Source: Micromonospora sp. WMMD980 (lineage in GTDB: Bacteria > Actinomycetota > Actinomycetes > Mycobacteriales > Micromonosporaceae). From it: a DNA stretch of 64,000 nt. The position numbers were made by a program, and so were the translations under genes. The notes under the pieces are model-generated. The model was not told the origin of the DNA. It saw only the letters and a list, made by a program, of their open reading frames with translations, and did no database searches. The stretch spans positions 1,674,001 to 1,738,000 of the forward strand of contig NZ_JARUBE010000003.1 of the NCBI RefSeq assembly GCF_029626035.1. Direction: 5' to 3'. Positions 47,784 to 56,956 of the stretch are shown here, piece by piece (positions within the stretch are counted from its first letter, which is position 1; each line of letters opens with the position of its first letter).

Positions 47784-48887
47784 ATGCACGTCAACGGCAT
47801 AGACCATCTGGAGCTGTACGTGGGGGACGCCCGGCAGGCGGCCTTCTACTTCGACAACGCGGTCGGGTTCCGGCTGCACGGCCAGGGCGGCCCGGAGACC
47901 GGGCTCGCCGGGCAACGCACGCTGCTGCTGGCGCAGGCCGGCATCCGGCTGCTGCTCACCACCGGCCTGTCCGCCGAGCACCCGGCCGCCACCTACGTGC
48001 ACCGGCACGGCGACGGCATCGCGGTGGTGGCCCTCGCGGTCGACGACGCCGCCGGGGCGTACGCCGAGCTGGTGGAACGGGGCGCGACCGGGGTGACGCC
48101 GCCGCGCACCTTCACCGGCGCGGACGCCGAGGTGGTGCTCGCCGAGGTCGGCGGCTTCGGCGACGTGCTGCACCGCCTCGTCGAGCGGCGCGGCGACCGG
48201 AGCGTGTTCCTGCCCGGCGCGATCGAGCCGGTGCCGGCGGCGGACGGCGACGCGCTGCTGGCCGAGGTGGACCACCTGGCGGTCTGCGTGCCGCCCGGGC
48301 AGCTCGACGAGACGGTCGCGCACTACGAGAAGGTGTTCGGCTTCGCCGAGATCTTCGCCGAGCACACCGAGGTCGCCGGCCAGGCGATGAACTCCAAGGC
48401 CGTGCAGAGCCCGTCCGGGCAGGTGACCCTGGTGCTGCTGGAGCCGGACACGAGCGCCCGGCCCGGGCAGATCGAGGAGTTCCTGCGCTGGCATGCCGGC
48501 GCCGGCGTGCAGCACCTCGGGCTGCGCACCGACGACATCGTGACCGCGGTCAGCGCGCTCGCCGACCGGGGGGTGCGGTTCGCCCGTACGCCGGGCGCCT
48601 ACTACGACGACCTGGAACAGCGGGTCGGGCGGCTCGACGCGCCCGTCGACCGGCTGCGCGAGCTGAGCATTCTGGTCGACTCCGACCACGACGGGCAGCT
48701 CCTGCAGATCTTCACCGAGTCGATGCACGTGCGCCGCACGCTCTTCCTCGAACTCATCGAGCGGCGCGGGGCACGCACCTTCGGCAACGGCAACATCAAG
48801 GCCCTCTACGAGGCGAAGGAACGTGAGCTGGCCGCGGCGGGGGCGAACCCTGCCGTCGCGGCCGGAGGGGCAGGAGCAGGGGTATGA
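47784..48887 (+). CDS. hmaS: 4-hydroxymandelate synthase-like dioxygenase
   Basis: A 367-residue Fe(II) dioxygenase of the HPPD/HmaS family. Likely iron ligands are H164 (EVDHLAVCV), H244 (GVQHLGL) and E323 ([10 protein letters not shown]). Both HPPD and HmaS take 4-hydroxyphenylpyruvate; HPPD makes homogentisate, HmaS makes 4-hydroxymandelate. The segment [20 protein letters not shown], then [18 protein letters not shown] and TPGAYYDDL, matches the HmaS proteins of glycopeptide producers more closely than housekeeping HPPD. The C-terminal [11 protein letters not shown] helix is intact. It starts after GGGGGAAGAGGGGGAAG and overlaps the PhyH gene by 4 bp. The HmaS call is by memory of family sequence; an alignment would decide it. 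Confidence 0.78.
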   Translation: MHVNGIDHLELYVGDARQAAFYFDNAVGFRLHGQGGPETGLAGQRTLLLAQAGIRLLLTTGLSAEHPAATYVHRHGDGIAVVALAVDDAAGAYAELVERGATGVTPPRTFTGADAEVVLAEVGGFGDVLHRLVERRGDRSVFLPGAIEPVPAADGDALLAEVDHLAVCVPPGQLDETVAHYEKVFGFAEIFAEHTEVAGQAMNSKAVQSPSGQVTLVLLEPDTSARPGQIEEFLRWHAGAGVQHLGLRTDDIVTAVSALADRGVRFARTPGAYYDDLEQRVGRLDAPVDRLRELSILVDSDHDGQLLQIFTESMHVRRTLFLELIERRGARTFGNGNIKALYEAKERELAAAGANPAVAAGGAGAGV

Positions 48888-49807
48888 CGACCATCGATCC
48901 CGGGCTGACCGTCGAGGAGGAGGCGCTGCTGCCCTCCGACGACGACGTCCGGCACTACGCCGAGCACGGCTGGTACCTGTCGAAGAAGCTGCTCACCGAC
49001 GACGAGGTGGACGCCCTCGTCGCGGCGACCGACCGCTACTACGCGGGCGAGCGGGACCGGCGGCTGCCGGTGCGTCCGCCGAAGCTGGCCTACTGGGACC
49101 CGTCGCGCGGCGACGTGCAGCGGCACAACGACTACGTCCACCACGAGCACGACGGCATCGCCCGGATCCTGCGCAAGCCGCTGATCGGGGCGGTCGCCGC
49201 CCGGCTGGCCCGGGCCGTCGAGATCCGGATCTTCCAGTCCACGCTGATCTGGAAGCCGCCGGTCGCCGGCGAGCCCTCGAACATCGTGCCCTGGCACTTC
49301 GACAAGCACTACTGGGCGTCGTCGTCGTCGGAGAACATGCTCACCGCGTTCATCCCGTTCCACGACTGCGGCGAGGAGATGGGCACCATCACCATGGTCG
49401 ACGGCTCGCACCGCTGGCGGGAGATCGGCGCCGACGACACCGTGGTCCGGCACTTCGCCGACCGGGACCGCGACCAGCTCGAGGTGATGCTGGCCGAGAA
49501 CGCGGCGCACAACCACGCCGAGATCCGCAAGATCCCCATGGTGATCCCGAAGGGGCACATGAGCTTCCACCACTGCCGCACCTACCACGGCAGCGGCGCC
49601 AACGTCAGCGGTCGCCCCCGGCGGGCGATCTCGCTGCACCTGCAGGACGGCGAGAACGCCTGGCGGGAGTATCCGCTCTCCGACGGCACGCTCGCCGCGT
49701 ACAACCACGACGTGCTGGTCCGCCGCACCCACGAGGGTCGGCCGGACTACGCGGACCCCGATTACTGCCCGGTCATCTGGCGCGACCGCGCCCAGCAGGG
49801 AGGCTGA
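48884..49807 (+). CDS. PhyH-family Fe(II)/2-oxoglutarate-dependent oxygenase
   Basis: A 307-residue protein of the phytanoyl-CoA dioxygenase superfamily. [20 protein letters not shown] provides the HxD iron motif. [20 protein letters not shown] supplies the distal His region, and [11 protein letters not shown] gives the 2-oxoglutarate Arg. It probably hydroxylates or oxidises the aromatic unit or its precursor. It overlaps the dioxygenase upstream and ends 2 bp before the DUF3050 gene. Confidence 0.83.
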   Translation: MTTIDPGLTVEEEALLPSDDDVRHYAEHGWYLSKKLLTDDEVDALVAATDRYYAGERDRRLPVRPPKLAYWDPSRGDVQRHNDYVHHEHDGIARILRKPLIGAVAARLARAVEIRIFQSTLIWKPPVAGEPSNIVPWHFDKHYWASSSSENMLTAFIPFHDCGEEMGTITMVDGSHRWREIGADDTVVRHFADRDRDQLEVMLAENAAHNHAEIRKIPMVIPKGHMSFHHCRTYHGSGANVSGRPRRAISLHLQDGENAWREYPLSDGTLAAYNHDVLVRRTHEGRPDYADPDYCPVIWRDRAQQGG

Positions 49808-49809
49808 CA

Positions 49810-50607
49810 ATGTCACGGTACGACTGGGGGAAGACGCACCCGGGCATCGAGCGGTTGGAGCGGGCGGTGACCGAGCGCCGCGACGTGGTGGTCAAGCACC
49901 CGCTCTACGCCAACCTGGACACCCACGAGGCGCTGGTCACCTTCATGGAGCACCACGTCTTCGCGGTCTGGGACTTCATGTCCCTGCTGAAGTCGCTGCA
50001 ACGCCAGCTCACCTGCGTCACCGTGCCGTGGATCCCGACCGGGCCCACCGGCAGCCGCCGCCTCATCAACGACATCGTCATGGTGGAGGAGAGCGACGAG
50101 CTGGGTGAGGGCTACACCAGCCACTTCGAGCTGTACGTCAACGGCATGACCGAGGCCGGCGCCGACACCACCGCCGTGAACAGCCTGGTCGACCTGCTGC
50201 GCGCCGGTCGCCCGGTCGCCGAGGCGCTCGGCGCGGCCGGTGTGCCGGCGCCCTCGGCCGTGTTCGCCGGCACCACCTGGCGGATCATCGAGAGCACGCC
50301 GGTGCACTGCCAGGCGGCGGCGTTCGCGTTCGGCCGGGAGGACCTCATCCCGGAGATGTTCACCCAGGTCGTCGCCGTCAACGAGCGCAGCAACCGGCTC
50401 AACACGTTCGTCGACTACCTGGAGCGGCACATCGAGGTCGACGGGGAGCAGCACACCCCGATGGCCATGCAGATGCTCGCCGACCTGTGCGGCGACGACG
50501 ACACCAAGTGGCAGGAGTGCGCGGACACGGTGAACGACGCGCTGGCCGCCCGCGCCCGGCTCTGGGACGACATCCTCGCCGCGATCAAGGAGGGCCGTCC
50601 GGCGTGA
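49810..50607 (+). CDS. DUF3050 protein (haem-oxygenase-like fold, possible diiron oxidase)
   Basis: A 265-residue all-helical protein. [20 protein letters not shown] has the His-rich helix; [20 protein letters not shown] provides Glu and His; [20 protein letters not shown] provides a second acid/His set. These are typical DUF3050 features. The pattern resembles haem-oxygenase-like diiron oxidases, so an oxidative step is plausible but not shown. It is coupled to the E1 alpha gene (GTGA overlap). Confidence 0.8.
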   Translation: MSRYDWGKTHPGIERLERAVTERRDVVVKHPLYANLDTHEALVTFMEHHVFAVWDFMSLLKSLQRQLTCVTVPWIPTGPTGSRRLINDIVMVEESDELGEGYTSHFELYVNGMTEAGADTTAVNSLVDLLRAGRPVAEALGAAGVPAPSAVFAGTTWRIIESTPVHCQAAAFAFGREDLIPEMFTQVVAVNERSNRLNTFVDYLERHIEVDGEQHTPMAMQMLADLCGDDDTKWQECADTVNDALAARARLWDDILAAIKEGRPA

Positions 50608-51575
50608 CCGGAGCCGACCCGGCCGCGCTCTACCGGACCGTCCGGCTGATCCGCCGCTTCGAGGAGCGCGCGATCGAGCTGGTCGACGCCGGGGAGATCG
50701 TCGGTGGCATCCACCCCTACCTGGGTCAGGAGGGGATCGCCGCCGGGGTGTGCGCGGCGCTGGCCGCCGACGACCTGGTCACCGGCACCCACCGCGGGCA
50801 CGGGCACGTGCTCGCCAAGGGCGCCGACCCGGCCCGGATGCTGGCCGAGCTGTGCGGCCGGGTCACCGGGCTCAACCGGGGCCGGGGCGGGTCGATGCAC
50901 GCCGCCGACTTCGGCGTCGGCGTACTCGGCGCCAACGCCATCGTCGGGGCCGCCGGCGCGATCCTCACCGGTGCGGTGTGGGAGCGCCGGCGGCGCGGCG
51001 CCGACGTGGTCGGCGCGACGTTCTTCGGCGACGGCGCGGTCAACGAGGGGATGCTGCTGGAGGCGTTCAACCTGGCCGCGCTCTGGCGGGTGCCGGTGCT
51101 GTTCGTCTGCGAGAACAACGGCTACGCCACCACCATGCCGGTCGCCGGCGCGGTCGCCGGCACGATCGCCGGGCGGGCCGAGGCGTTCGGCATGCCGGCG
51201 ACCGCCGTCGACGGCCAGGACCCGGAGACGGTACGCGCGGCGAGCGCCGCCGCCGTCGCGCGGATGCGCGCCGGCGGCGGCCCCGAGCTGATCGAGGCGC
51301 ACACCTACCGCTTCGACGCCCACCACACCTTCGAACACCGGGTACGCCTCGACTACCGGCCGCCGGAGGAGGTGACCGCCGGGCGTTCCCGGGACCCGGT
51401 CGACATCCAGGGCGCACGGCTGGCCCCGGCGGTGCGGACGGAGGTCGACGCGTCCGTCGAGGCGGTGCTGGCCGCCGCCGTCGACTTCGCGCTGGCCGGC
51501 CCGCACCCCGACCCGGCGACCGCCCTGGACCACCTGTACGCCAGCGGGCTGACCGCCCGGACCGGAGGTGGCTGA
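50604..51575 (+). CDS. Thiamine-diphosphate-dependent 2-oxoacid dehydrogenase E1, alpha subunit
   Basis: A 323-residue E1 alpha of the pyruvate/branched-chain/acetoin type. The thiamine-binding motif is [20 protein letters not shown] and [22 protein letters not shown] is typical for the family. It decarboxylates a 2-oxoacid together with E1 beta and usually passes the acyl group to a lipoyl E2. No E2 or E3 gene is in the window. Pgl-type E1 pairs in phenylglycine pathways act on phenylpyruvate-derived acids, which would fit the HmaS-like neighbour. The GTG start overlaps DUF3050. Confidence 0.9.
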   Translation: MTGADPAALYRTVRLIRRFEERAIELVDAGEIVGGIHPYLGQEGIAAGVCAALAADDLVTGTHRGHGHVLAKGADPARMLAELCGRVTGLNRGRGGSMHAADFGVGVLGANAIVGAAGAILTGAVWERRRRGADVVGATFFGDGAVNEGMLLEAFNLAALWRVPVLFVCENNGYATTMPVAGAVAGTIAGRAEAFGMPATAVDGQDPETVRAASAAAVARMRAGGGPELIEAHTYRFDAHHTFEHRVRLDYRPPEEVTAGRSRDPVDIQGARLAPAVRTEVDASVEAVLAAAVDFALAGPHPDPATALDHLYASGLTARTGGG

Positions 51576-52540
51576 TGCCCCGGCTCTCCTATCGCAGGGC
51601 GCTCACCCGGGCGCTCGCCGACGAGATGACCCGCGACGAGTCGGTGGTCGTGCTCGGCGAGGACATCCGGGTGGCCGCCGCGAACGTCACCACCGGCCTC
51701 CTGAAGCGGTTCGGGCCGGAGCGGGTGCGTGACACCCCGCTGTCCGAGCAGGCGTTCACCAGCTTCGCCACCGGGGCGGCGCTGGCCGGGGCCCGCCCGG
51801 TGGTGGAGTTCCAGATCCCGTCGCTGCTGTTCCTGGTCTTCGAGCAGATCGTCAACCACGCGCACAAGTTCCCGCTGATGACCGGCGGCCAGTGCGCGGT
51901 GCCGGTCACCTACGTGGTGCCCGGTTCTGGCTCCCGCACCGGATGGGCCGGGCAGCACTCCGACCACCCGTACGCGCTCTTCGCCCACGTCGGGGTGACC
52001 ACCGTGGTGCCGGCCACCCCGGCCGACGCGTACGGGCTGCTGGTCTCCGCGATCCGCTGCGACGACCCGGTGGTGGTGTTCGCCCCGGCCGGCGCGCTGG
52101 AGCTGCGGGAGGACGTGACCGACCCGGCGCCGGTGCCGCTGGGTCGGGGCGTGGTCCGCCGGTCGGGCGACGACGTCACGGTGGTCGCGGTGGGGCACCT
52201 GGTGCACGACGCGCTCGCGGTCGCCGAGGAGCTGTCCGGCCAGGCGTCGGTCGAGGTGTTCGATCCCCGCACGCTCTACCCGTTCGACTTCGACGGGCTC
52301 GTCGACTCGGTGCGCCGCACCGGTCGGCTGGTCGTGGTCGACGACGGCAACCGCTCCTGCGGCATCGCCGGCGAGATCATCGCAACGGTGGTGGAGCGGG
52401 TCCGGCTGGCCGCGCCGCCCCGGCGCGTCACCCGGCCCGACGGCGCCGTGCTGCCCTTCGCGCCGGCCCTGGACCGAGCCGTGCAGCCTGACCGGGACCA
52501 GCTCACCGCCGCCATCCAACTGACCCTCAAGGACGGATGA
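51575..52540 (+). CDS. Thiamine-diphosphate-dependent 2-oxoacid dehydrogenase E1, beta subunit
   Basis: A 321-residue E1 beta: VVVLGEDIRVAAANVTTGLL with the conserved Glu, RDTPLSEQAFTSFATGAALA, FEQIVNHAHKFPLMTGGQCA and DDGNRSCGIAGEIIATVVER. It forms the tetramer with the E1 alpha encoded just upstream, whose stop shares a base with this ATG. The substrate is not readable. Confidence 0.92.
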   Translation: MPRLSYRRALTRALADEMTRDESVVVLGEDIRVAAANVTTGLLKRFGPERVRDTPLSEQAFTSFATGAALAGARPVVEFQIPSLLFLVFEQIVNHAHKFPLMTGGQCAVPVTYVVPGSGSRTGWAGQHSDHPYALFAHVGVTTVVPATPADAYGLLVSAIRCDDPVVVFAPAGALELREDVTDPAPVPLGRGVVRRSGDDVTVVAVGHLVHDALAVAEELSGQASVEVFDPRTLYPFDFDGLVDSVRRTGRLVVVDDGNRSCGIAGEIIATVVERVRLAAPPRRVTRPDGAVLPFAPALDRAVQPDRDQLTAAIQLTLKDG

Positions 52541-52543
52541 ACG

Positions 52544-53893
52544 ATGGACCCGAACTACCCGTGGCCGCCGCTCGGCCAGGCGTGGACCGACCTGCCCGAG
52601 CCCACCCGGGCGGCGATGGTGACGGCCGGCGCCGACGCCTGGGAGGAGATCTTCCACGGCCGGGCCACCTACAACAAGCAGTGGCGGCTGGCCCGCCCGC
52701 CGGTGCTCACCGCGGACGCGTTCCGTGAGCTGAACGAGGTCTGCGACCGGATCGTCCAGCTCATCCTGGACGCCTGCCGGCGGCGCGCCCGCACCGCCGG
52801 TGAGCTGCGCCGGCTGCTGGACGTGCCGGAGGGGGAGACCCGGCTGCTGGACCCGGACGAGGAGCTGCACGACGGGCTGCTGGCCGCGTACCGGCCGGAC
52901 GTGCTGTTCTCCGGCGGCGTGCCGTGCATCGTGGAGTACAACATCGACAGCAGCCTCGGCGGCGGCTTCGACGCCGACACCGTGATCCAGCGGTACGCGG
53001 AGCTGTACCGCGCGCACGGCCTGCTGGACGGGGTCCGGCCCGCGCCGTCCCTGCTGGACCAGCGGTTCGTCGCCATCCGGGACAGTCTCGGCCTGCCCGA
53101 CGGCGCGCGGGTGGCGCTGTTGATGGACTTCGAGGCGGAATATCCGGGGCTGGACGACCCGGAGACGTTCATCCGGATCCTCTCCCCGCTCGCCGACCAG
53201 GCCCGGCGGTTCGGCATCGACCTGGTCATCGCCCCGGTCACCGCCGCCACGCTGGACGGGGAGAGTCGGCTGGTCGTCGGCGGCGCCCCGGTGGACGCGC
53301 TGTTCCGGCTCTTCGTGCCGAACCGGGTCACCCCCAGCGCCGGGCTGGACGCGGTGGCCGGCGCGTTGGCGGCCGGGACGCTGCCGATGTTCGTCAGCAG
53401 CGCGGCCTGGCTGCTCAGCAACAAGCTGAACTACGCCTGGCTCTGGGCCGACCTGGACCTGCTGCCGGAGACCGACCGGGCGCTGATCCGCCGGTACGTG
53501 CCGCACACCGTGGCGCTCACCGCCGACCAGCTCGACCGGGCGCTCACCGAGCAGGCCGACCTGGTGGCGAAGCCGGCCGGCGGGTCGGCGGGGCACGGCG
53601 TGCTGATCGGGCCGGAGTGCAGCGCGGTGGCCTGGGAGGACGGGGTCCGGGCCGCGATCGACGCGGGCGGTCACATCCTCCAGCGTTATCACGAGGCGGA
53701 CCGGGTGGCGATGGACTTCGTGCAGATCGAGACCGGCGAGACGGTGACCGCCGACGTCCCGTACAGCCTCGCCCCGTACCTGTTCGGCCGCACCGGCTCC
53801 GGCGCGCTGGCCCGGGTGGGCTATCCCGGCTGCGAGGGCGTGCTCAACCTGGCCCGGGGCGTCCTCATGACCGGCGTCCTGCTCACCGACTGA
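52544..53893 (+). CDS. ATP-grasp-like / glutathionylspermidine synthase-like protein
   Basis: A 449-residue protein. CIVEYNIDSSLGGGFDADTV and LVAKPAGGSAGHGVLIG resemble the nucleotide- and substrate-binding loops of ATP-grasp enzymes (circularly permuted type). DFVQIETGETVTADVPYSLA is a later acidic loop. Such enzymes form amide or ester bonds with ATP, so it may join the acyl unit to an amine. The fold call is moderate. It starts 3 bp after the E1 beta stop and ends 11 bp inside the convergent hydrolase gene. It is the last gene of the locus. Confidence 0.62.
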   Translation: MDPNYPWPPLGQAWTDLPEPTRAAMVTAGADAWEEIFHGRATYNKQWRLARPPVLTADAFRELNEVCDRIVQLILDACRRRARTAGELRRLLDVPEGETRLLDPDEELHDGLLAAYRPDVLFSGGVPCIVEYNIDSSLGGGFDADTVIQRYAELYRAHGLLDGVRPAPSLLDQRFVAIRDSLGLPDGARVALLMDFEAEYPGLDDPETFIRILSPLADQARRFGIDLVIAPVTAATLDGESRLVVGGAPVDALFRLFVPNRVTPSAGLDAVAGALAAGTLPMFVSSAAWLLSNKLNYAWLWADLDLLPETDRALIRRYVPHTVALTADQLDRALTEQADLVAKPAGGSAGHGVLIGPECSAVAWEDGVRAAIDAGGHILQRYHEADRVAMDFVQIETGETVTADVPYSLAPYLFGRTGSGALARVGYPGCEGVLNLARGVLMTGVLLTD

Positions 53894-54716
53894 CCTCGCC
53901 CGCGGTCGGCGCGGTGAAGAAGGCGGTCAGCGGGTCGATGAGGGCGGGGGGCGCGGCGGCGATGCCGTTGTGCGGGCTGCCGGGGACGCGCAGCGTGTGG
54001 GCGTGGGGGAGCGTGGCGGCCAGCATGTCGTTGGTCTCGGTGAAGAACGGCGCGGCCTTGGCGCCGCTGACCAGCAACGCCTCGGCGGTGATGCCGGCGT
54101 ACTGCTCGGCCGGGCCCTCGTGCGCCACGATCTGCCGCGACTCAGCTAGCGTCATGCCCACCAGCGCGCCCATCGTCCGCCCGACCTCGGTCCGTAGGAA
54201 GAGCCGCGTGATCGCCGTGCGCACCGCCAGCGGCAGTCGCGACGCGGGGTTCTGCGGGTCGACGGCCGCGGCCACGATCGCCAGGGCCCGGGCGGTGTCG
54301 CCGGCCCGCACCGCCGCCTCGGCCGGGTCGAGAAACGCCATCGGCATGCCGCGTCCGTCCAGCCGCAGCGGGGCGTCGTAGACCGCGATCCGGTCCATCG
54401 GCAACCGCAGCGCGGCGCGCAGCACCACGAACGCGCCGTAGCTGTGCCCGATCGCCCAGCGCGTGCCGGTGTGCGCGAGCACCGCGCCGAGGTCGTCGAT
54501 CTCCTGCTCCACCGTGTACGGCTCGCGCCGCGCCGCGGCGTCCGCCCGGCCCCGTCGGTTGTAGAGGTGCACGGTGAACCGGTCGGCGAGCCGGGCGACC
54601 AGCAGGCGGTATTCCCGGATGGTCACCCCGCCGCCGTGCACCACCACGAGACCCGGTCCGGTGCCCGTGCTGTGCAGGACGATGCCCGCGCCGTCCGGCG
54701 CCGTGATCCGCTGCAT
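53883..54716 (-). CDS. Alpha/beta hydrolase
   Basis: A 277-residue hydrolase. LVVVHGGGVTIREYRLLVAR carries the oxyanion HGGG, AIGHSYGAFVVL the nucleophile Ser in GHSYG, and VPGSPHNGI the catalytic His. The likely acid is in the AEALLVSGAKA strand region. GGAGGAG lies before ATG 54716. It is divergent from the TetR gene, with a palindrome between them, so TetR probably controls it. Confidence 0.85.
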   Translation of the reverse strand: MQRITAPDGAGIVLHSTGTGPGLVVVHGGGVTIREYRLLVARLADRFTVHLYNRRGRADAAARREPYTVEQEIDDLGAVLAHTGTRWAIGHSYGAFVVLRAALRLPMDRIAVYDAPLRLDGRGMPMAFLDPAEAAVRAGDTARALAIVAAAVDPQNPASRLPLAVRTAITRLFLRTEVGRTMGALVGMTLAESRQIVAHEGPAEQYAGITAEALLVSGAKAAPFFTETNDMLAATLPHAHTLRVPGSPHNGIAAAPPALIDPLTAFFTAPTAGEVSR

Positions 54717-54742
54717 GACTGTCTCCTCCGACCCACAAAACC

Positions 54743-54757
54743 GCGAACGACGTTTGC
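54743..54757. promoter_or_regulatory. Candidate TetR operator
   Basis: GCGAACG-A-CGTTTGC is a palindrome with one mismatched pair, midway in the 57-bp gap between the hydrolase and TetR starts. It is placed to block both promoters. Confidence 0.58.
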
Positions 54758-54773
54758 AGTTTACAGTGGGAGG

Positions 54774-55454
54774 GTGAGTGGCGCACCCTCGAATTCGATC
54801 TGGAGCCGGCCGGTACGCGGCACCCGCGGCCCGGCCCCGACGCACGGCCGCGACGAGATCGCCGCGGCGGGCGTGACGCTCGCCGACGCCGGCGGTCTGG
54901 ACGCCGTCTCCATGCGGGCCGTGGCCGGTGCGCTCGGCATGGCCGCCGGCTCGCTCTACCGGCACCTGTCGTCCCGCGACGACCTGCTGGACCTGATGGT
55001 CGACAGGTGTGTGGGCGAGCTGCGCCCCCACCCGGCCGACGAGGGAAGCTGGGTGGAGCAGTTCCTCCTGCTCGCCCGCCGTCAGCTCGCGCTGCACGGC
55101 CGGCACCCGTGGCTGGCCGACGCGCTCGCCGGCCGTAGCGCCGCCGGCCCGAACACGCTTGCCCACTTCGACGCCTGCCTGCGCATCCTGACGCCGGTTC
55201 CGGCCGGGACCGCCGCGAAGTTCGAGGCGATCGCCATGGCCACCGGCGTGGTCACGCTCTTCGCCCGCGCCGCGACGGCCCCCGGCCCGGTGGCGTTCGA
55301 GCACGTCGACATGGCGGCCTACCCGCACCTGGCGGCCGCGTTCGTCGCCCCCGCGTCCGCCCCGCCGCCCGGGGAGGATCTGTTCGACCGCACCCTGCGC
55401 GCCTTGCTCACCGGCCTCCTGACCTCGGACGGTCCCCACCAGAGACAGCCCTGA
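54774..55454 (+). CDS. TetR-family regulator
   Basis: A 226-residue regulator. THGRDEIAAAGVTLADAGGL, DAVSMRAVAGALGMAAGSLY and RHLSSRDDLLDLMVDRCVGE form the TetR helix-turn-helix. The C-terminal part is a TetR_C-like helical sensor (FDACLRILTPVPAGTAAKFE). GTG 54774 is directly abutted by GGGAGG, leaving no normal spacing, so translation may be leaderless or start slightly later. The effector is unknown. Confidence 0.83.
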   Translation: MSGAPSNSIWSRPVRGTRGPAPTHGRDEIAAAGVTLADAGGLDAVSMRAVAGALGMAAGSLYRHLSSRDDLLDLMVDRCVGELRPHPADEGSWVEQFLLLARRQLALHGRHPWLADALAGRSAAGPNTLAHFDACLRILTPVPAGTAAKFEAIAMATGVVTLFARAATAPGPVAFEHVDMAAYPHLAAAFVAPASAPPPGEDLFDRTLRALLTGLLTSDGPHQRQP

Positions 55455-55470
55455 CCACCTGCCGCCCCCG

Positions 55471-55571
55471 AGCGGCGGTGGCCTTGAACGGCAGTGACCT
55501 CGAGCGGCGGTGGCCTTGAGCCGGCGGTGGCCTTGAGCCGGCGGTGGCCTTGAACCAGCCGTGGCCCTGAA
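55471..55571. repeat. Imperfect 17-bp tandem repeats
   Basis: Five to six units related to AGCCGGCGGTGGCCTTG follow one another; two adjacent copies (from 55519 and 55536) are identical and the outer ones diverge. No gene is present. This begins a 736-bp gene-free interval. Confidence 0.7.
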
Positions 55572-55661
55572 CGCCCGGTGGCACCCGAGCGTCCCGGACC
55601 ACCGATGGCACCGACGGCACTGACTGCAGTCATGCCTCGTTCGGGAACAGTGGGTTCGGTC

Positions 55662-55825
55662 GCCTTTGGAGCTGACATCAGAAACGACTCACCGTGTAGG
55701 CGTGCGGTCCGACGCGGACGGCGGACCGCACGCTTCGGCGTGATCCGTGCTGGTCCGCACGGTGTTCGCCGTCGACCTGCCGCAGCCACCGGCGGTGAGT
55801 CGTTCCTGATATCAGCTCCAAAGGC
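55662..55825. repeat. 164-bp element with 33-bp inverted ends
   Basis: The left arm 55662-55694 begins GCCTTTGGAGCTGACATC; the right arm 55793-55825 is its inverse, 31 of 33 positions matching. Inside, GTGCGGTCCG and CGGACCGCAC (near 55702-55731) form another perfect stem. It has no coding frame with domain features. It looks like a MITE or other non-autonomous palindromic element. No clear target duplication is seen. Confidence 0.65.
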
Positions 55826-55885
55826 ACTCGCGGATCCGACATCTGGCGACGCTGGCCGCCCACGTCCCGCCCGGCCAACGAAACC

Positions 55886-55993
55886 GGTCTGGCGTCCGCG
55901 ACCGGTCTGGCGTCCGCGACCGGTCTGGCGTCCGCGACCGGTCTGGCGTCCGCGACCGGTCTGGCGTCCGCGACCGGTCTCGCGTCCGCGACC
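55886..55993. repeat. Six tandem 18-bp repeats
   Basis: GGTCTGGCGTCCGCGACC is repeated five times exactly (starts 55886, 55904, 55922, 55940, 55958), and a sixth copy (55976) reads GGTCTCGCG. Each unit has complementary GGTC/GACC ends. From 55994 to 56190 there are only short, unrecognised words. Confidence 0.9.
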
Positions 55994-56190
55994 GGGGGAC
56001 GGCGGGGCCGATCAGGGCGGCACGGGTAGATCTGGGCGGCGGGGCCGCTCAAGGCGGCACCGGGCGATCCGGTCGTCTGAACCGGTCCAGACGACCGGAC
56101 CGGTTCGACGGCGGGGCGATCCCTGCGGCACCCGGTAAGGCCCCTCGGGGTCCACCTCGGCGTGACCGCCGACGCGGCGGGAAGGGCCAG

Positions 56191-56916
56191 CTACCGGTCG
56201 GAGGCTGGGACGCGCTCCGGCCGGTCGCCGGCGGGCGGGTCGGGCATGTCGCGGGCGGCCAGGACGCGTAGCGTCTCGGCGGTGGCGACCGCGTCGCTGC
56301 GGGCGCTGCCGTGGCGGCCGTCGCCGCTGTAGAGGGACGGGTCGGCGACCAGCGGGTGCTCGGTCAGGTGCACGTGCAGGGTGCCGAGGCGCTCGGCCAC
56401 CGCGCGGGTGTGCCGGGAGAGCCGGCGCATCCGCTCGCCGAGGCCGGCCCGCAACGTCGCCGGCACCGCCGGGCTGTGCGACACGTCGAACATGCCCACC
56501 GTGATCACGTCCGCCCCGGCGTCGCGCAGCGCGGTGACCATCGTGGTCAACTCGGTGTCGACCGCGTCCGGGTCGAAGCCGGGCCGGAACGCGTCGTTGC
56601 CGCCGCACACCACAAGCGCCAGGTCGGGCGCGAAGGCCAACGCGTCGCTTAGTTGGGTGGCCCGGACCTCGTGCGCGCGCAGCCCGCGTCGGCCGAGGTT
56701 CAGGTAGGTCAGTTCGGGTCGCACCGTGCGCAGCTCGGCCGCGATCCGGTCGGCCCACTGGACGTCGGGGTAGCCGGGCGTCGGCTCGCACAGCCCCTCG
56801 GCGACGCTGTCACCCAGCACCACGAACCGGTGCCACGGATGCCCGCGCAGCAGGTCGGCGGCCTCACCGGGCCGCAGGCACCACGGATCCGTGGCCTCGG
56901 TCAACGTCGATGGCAT
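56191..56916 (-). CDS. SGNH/GDSL-type hydrolase (cytoplasmic)
   Basis: A 241-residue esterase-like protein. FVVLGDSVAEGLCEPTPGYP has the nucleophile Ser in GDS, LGRRGLRAHE supplies the Gly block, and LALVVCGGNDAFRPGFDPDA supplies Asn in GGND. The usual DxxH block is not clear; the later HLTEHPLVADPSLYSGDGRH may supply His. There is no signal peptide. The frame extends upstream, but MPSTLTEATDPWCLRP is the most natural start. It lies beside an MmcQ gene on the same strand. Confidence 0.8.
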   Translation of the reverse strand: MPSTLTEATDPWCLRPGEAADLLRGHPWHRFVVLGDSVAEGLCEPTPGYPDVQWADRIAAELRTVRPELTYLNLGRRGLRAHEVRATQLSDALAFAPDLALVVCGGNDAFRPGFDPDAVDTELTTMVTALRDAGADVITVGMFDVSHSPAVPATLRAGLGERMRRLSRHTRAVAERLGTLHVHLTEHPLVADPSLYSGDGRHGSARSDAVATAETLRVLAARDMPDPPAGDRPERVPASDR

Positions 56917-56956
56917 GCCCGGCACGCTAGCCGACGCGCCGTCGTGGAGGAAGGCG

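Noticed and set aside
47784..48887. Housekeeping 4-hydroxyphenylpyruvate dioxygenase (homogentisate pathway)
   Set aside because: Segments [16 protein letters not shown] and TPGAYYDDL fit hydroxymandelate synthases better, and no homogentisate genes are adjacent; kept as the alternative.
55886..55993. CRISPR array
   Set aside because: Repeats are 18 bp and directly abutting with no spacers, and no cas genes are nearby (the Cas4-like nuclease belongs to the distant pPIWI_RE island).
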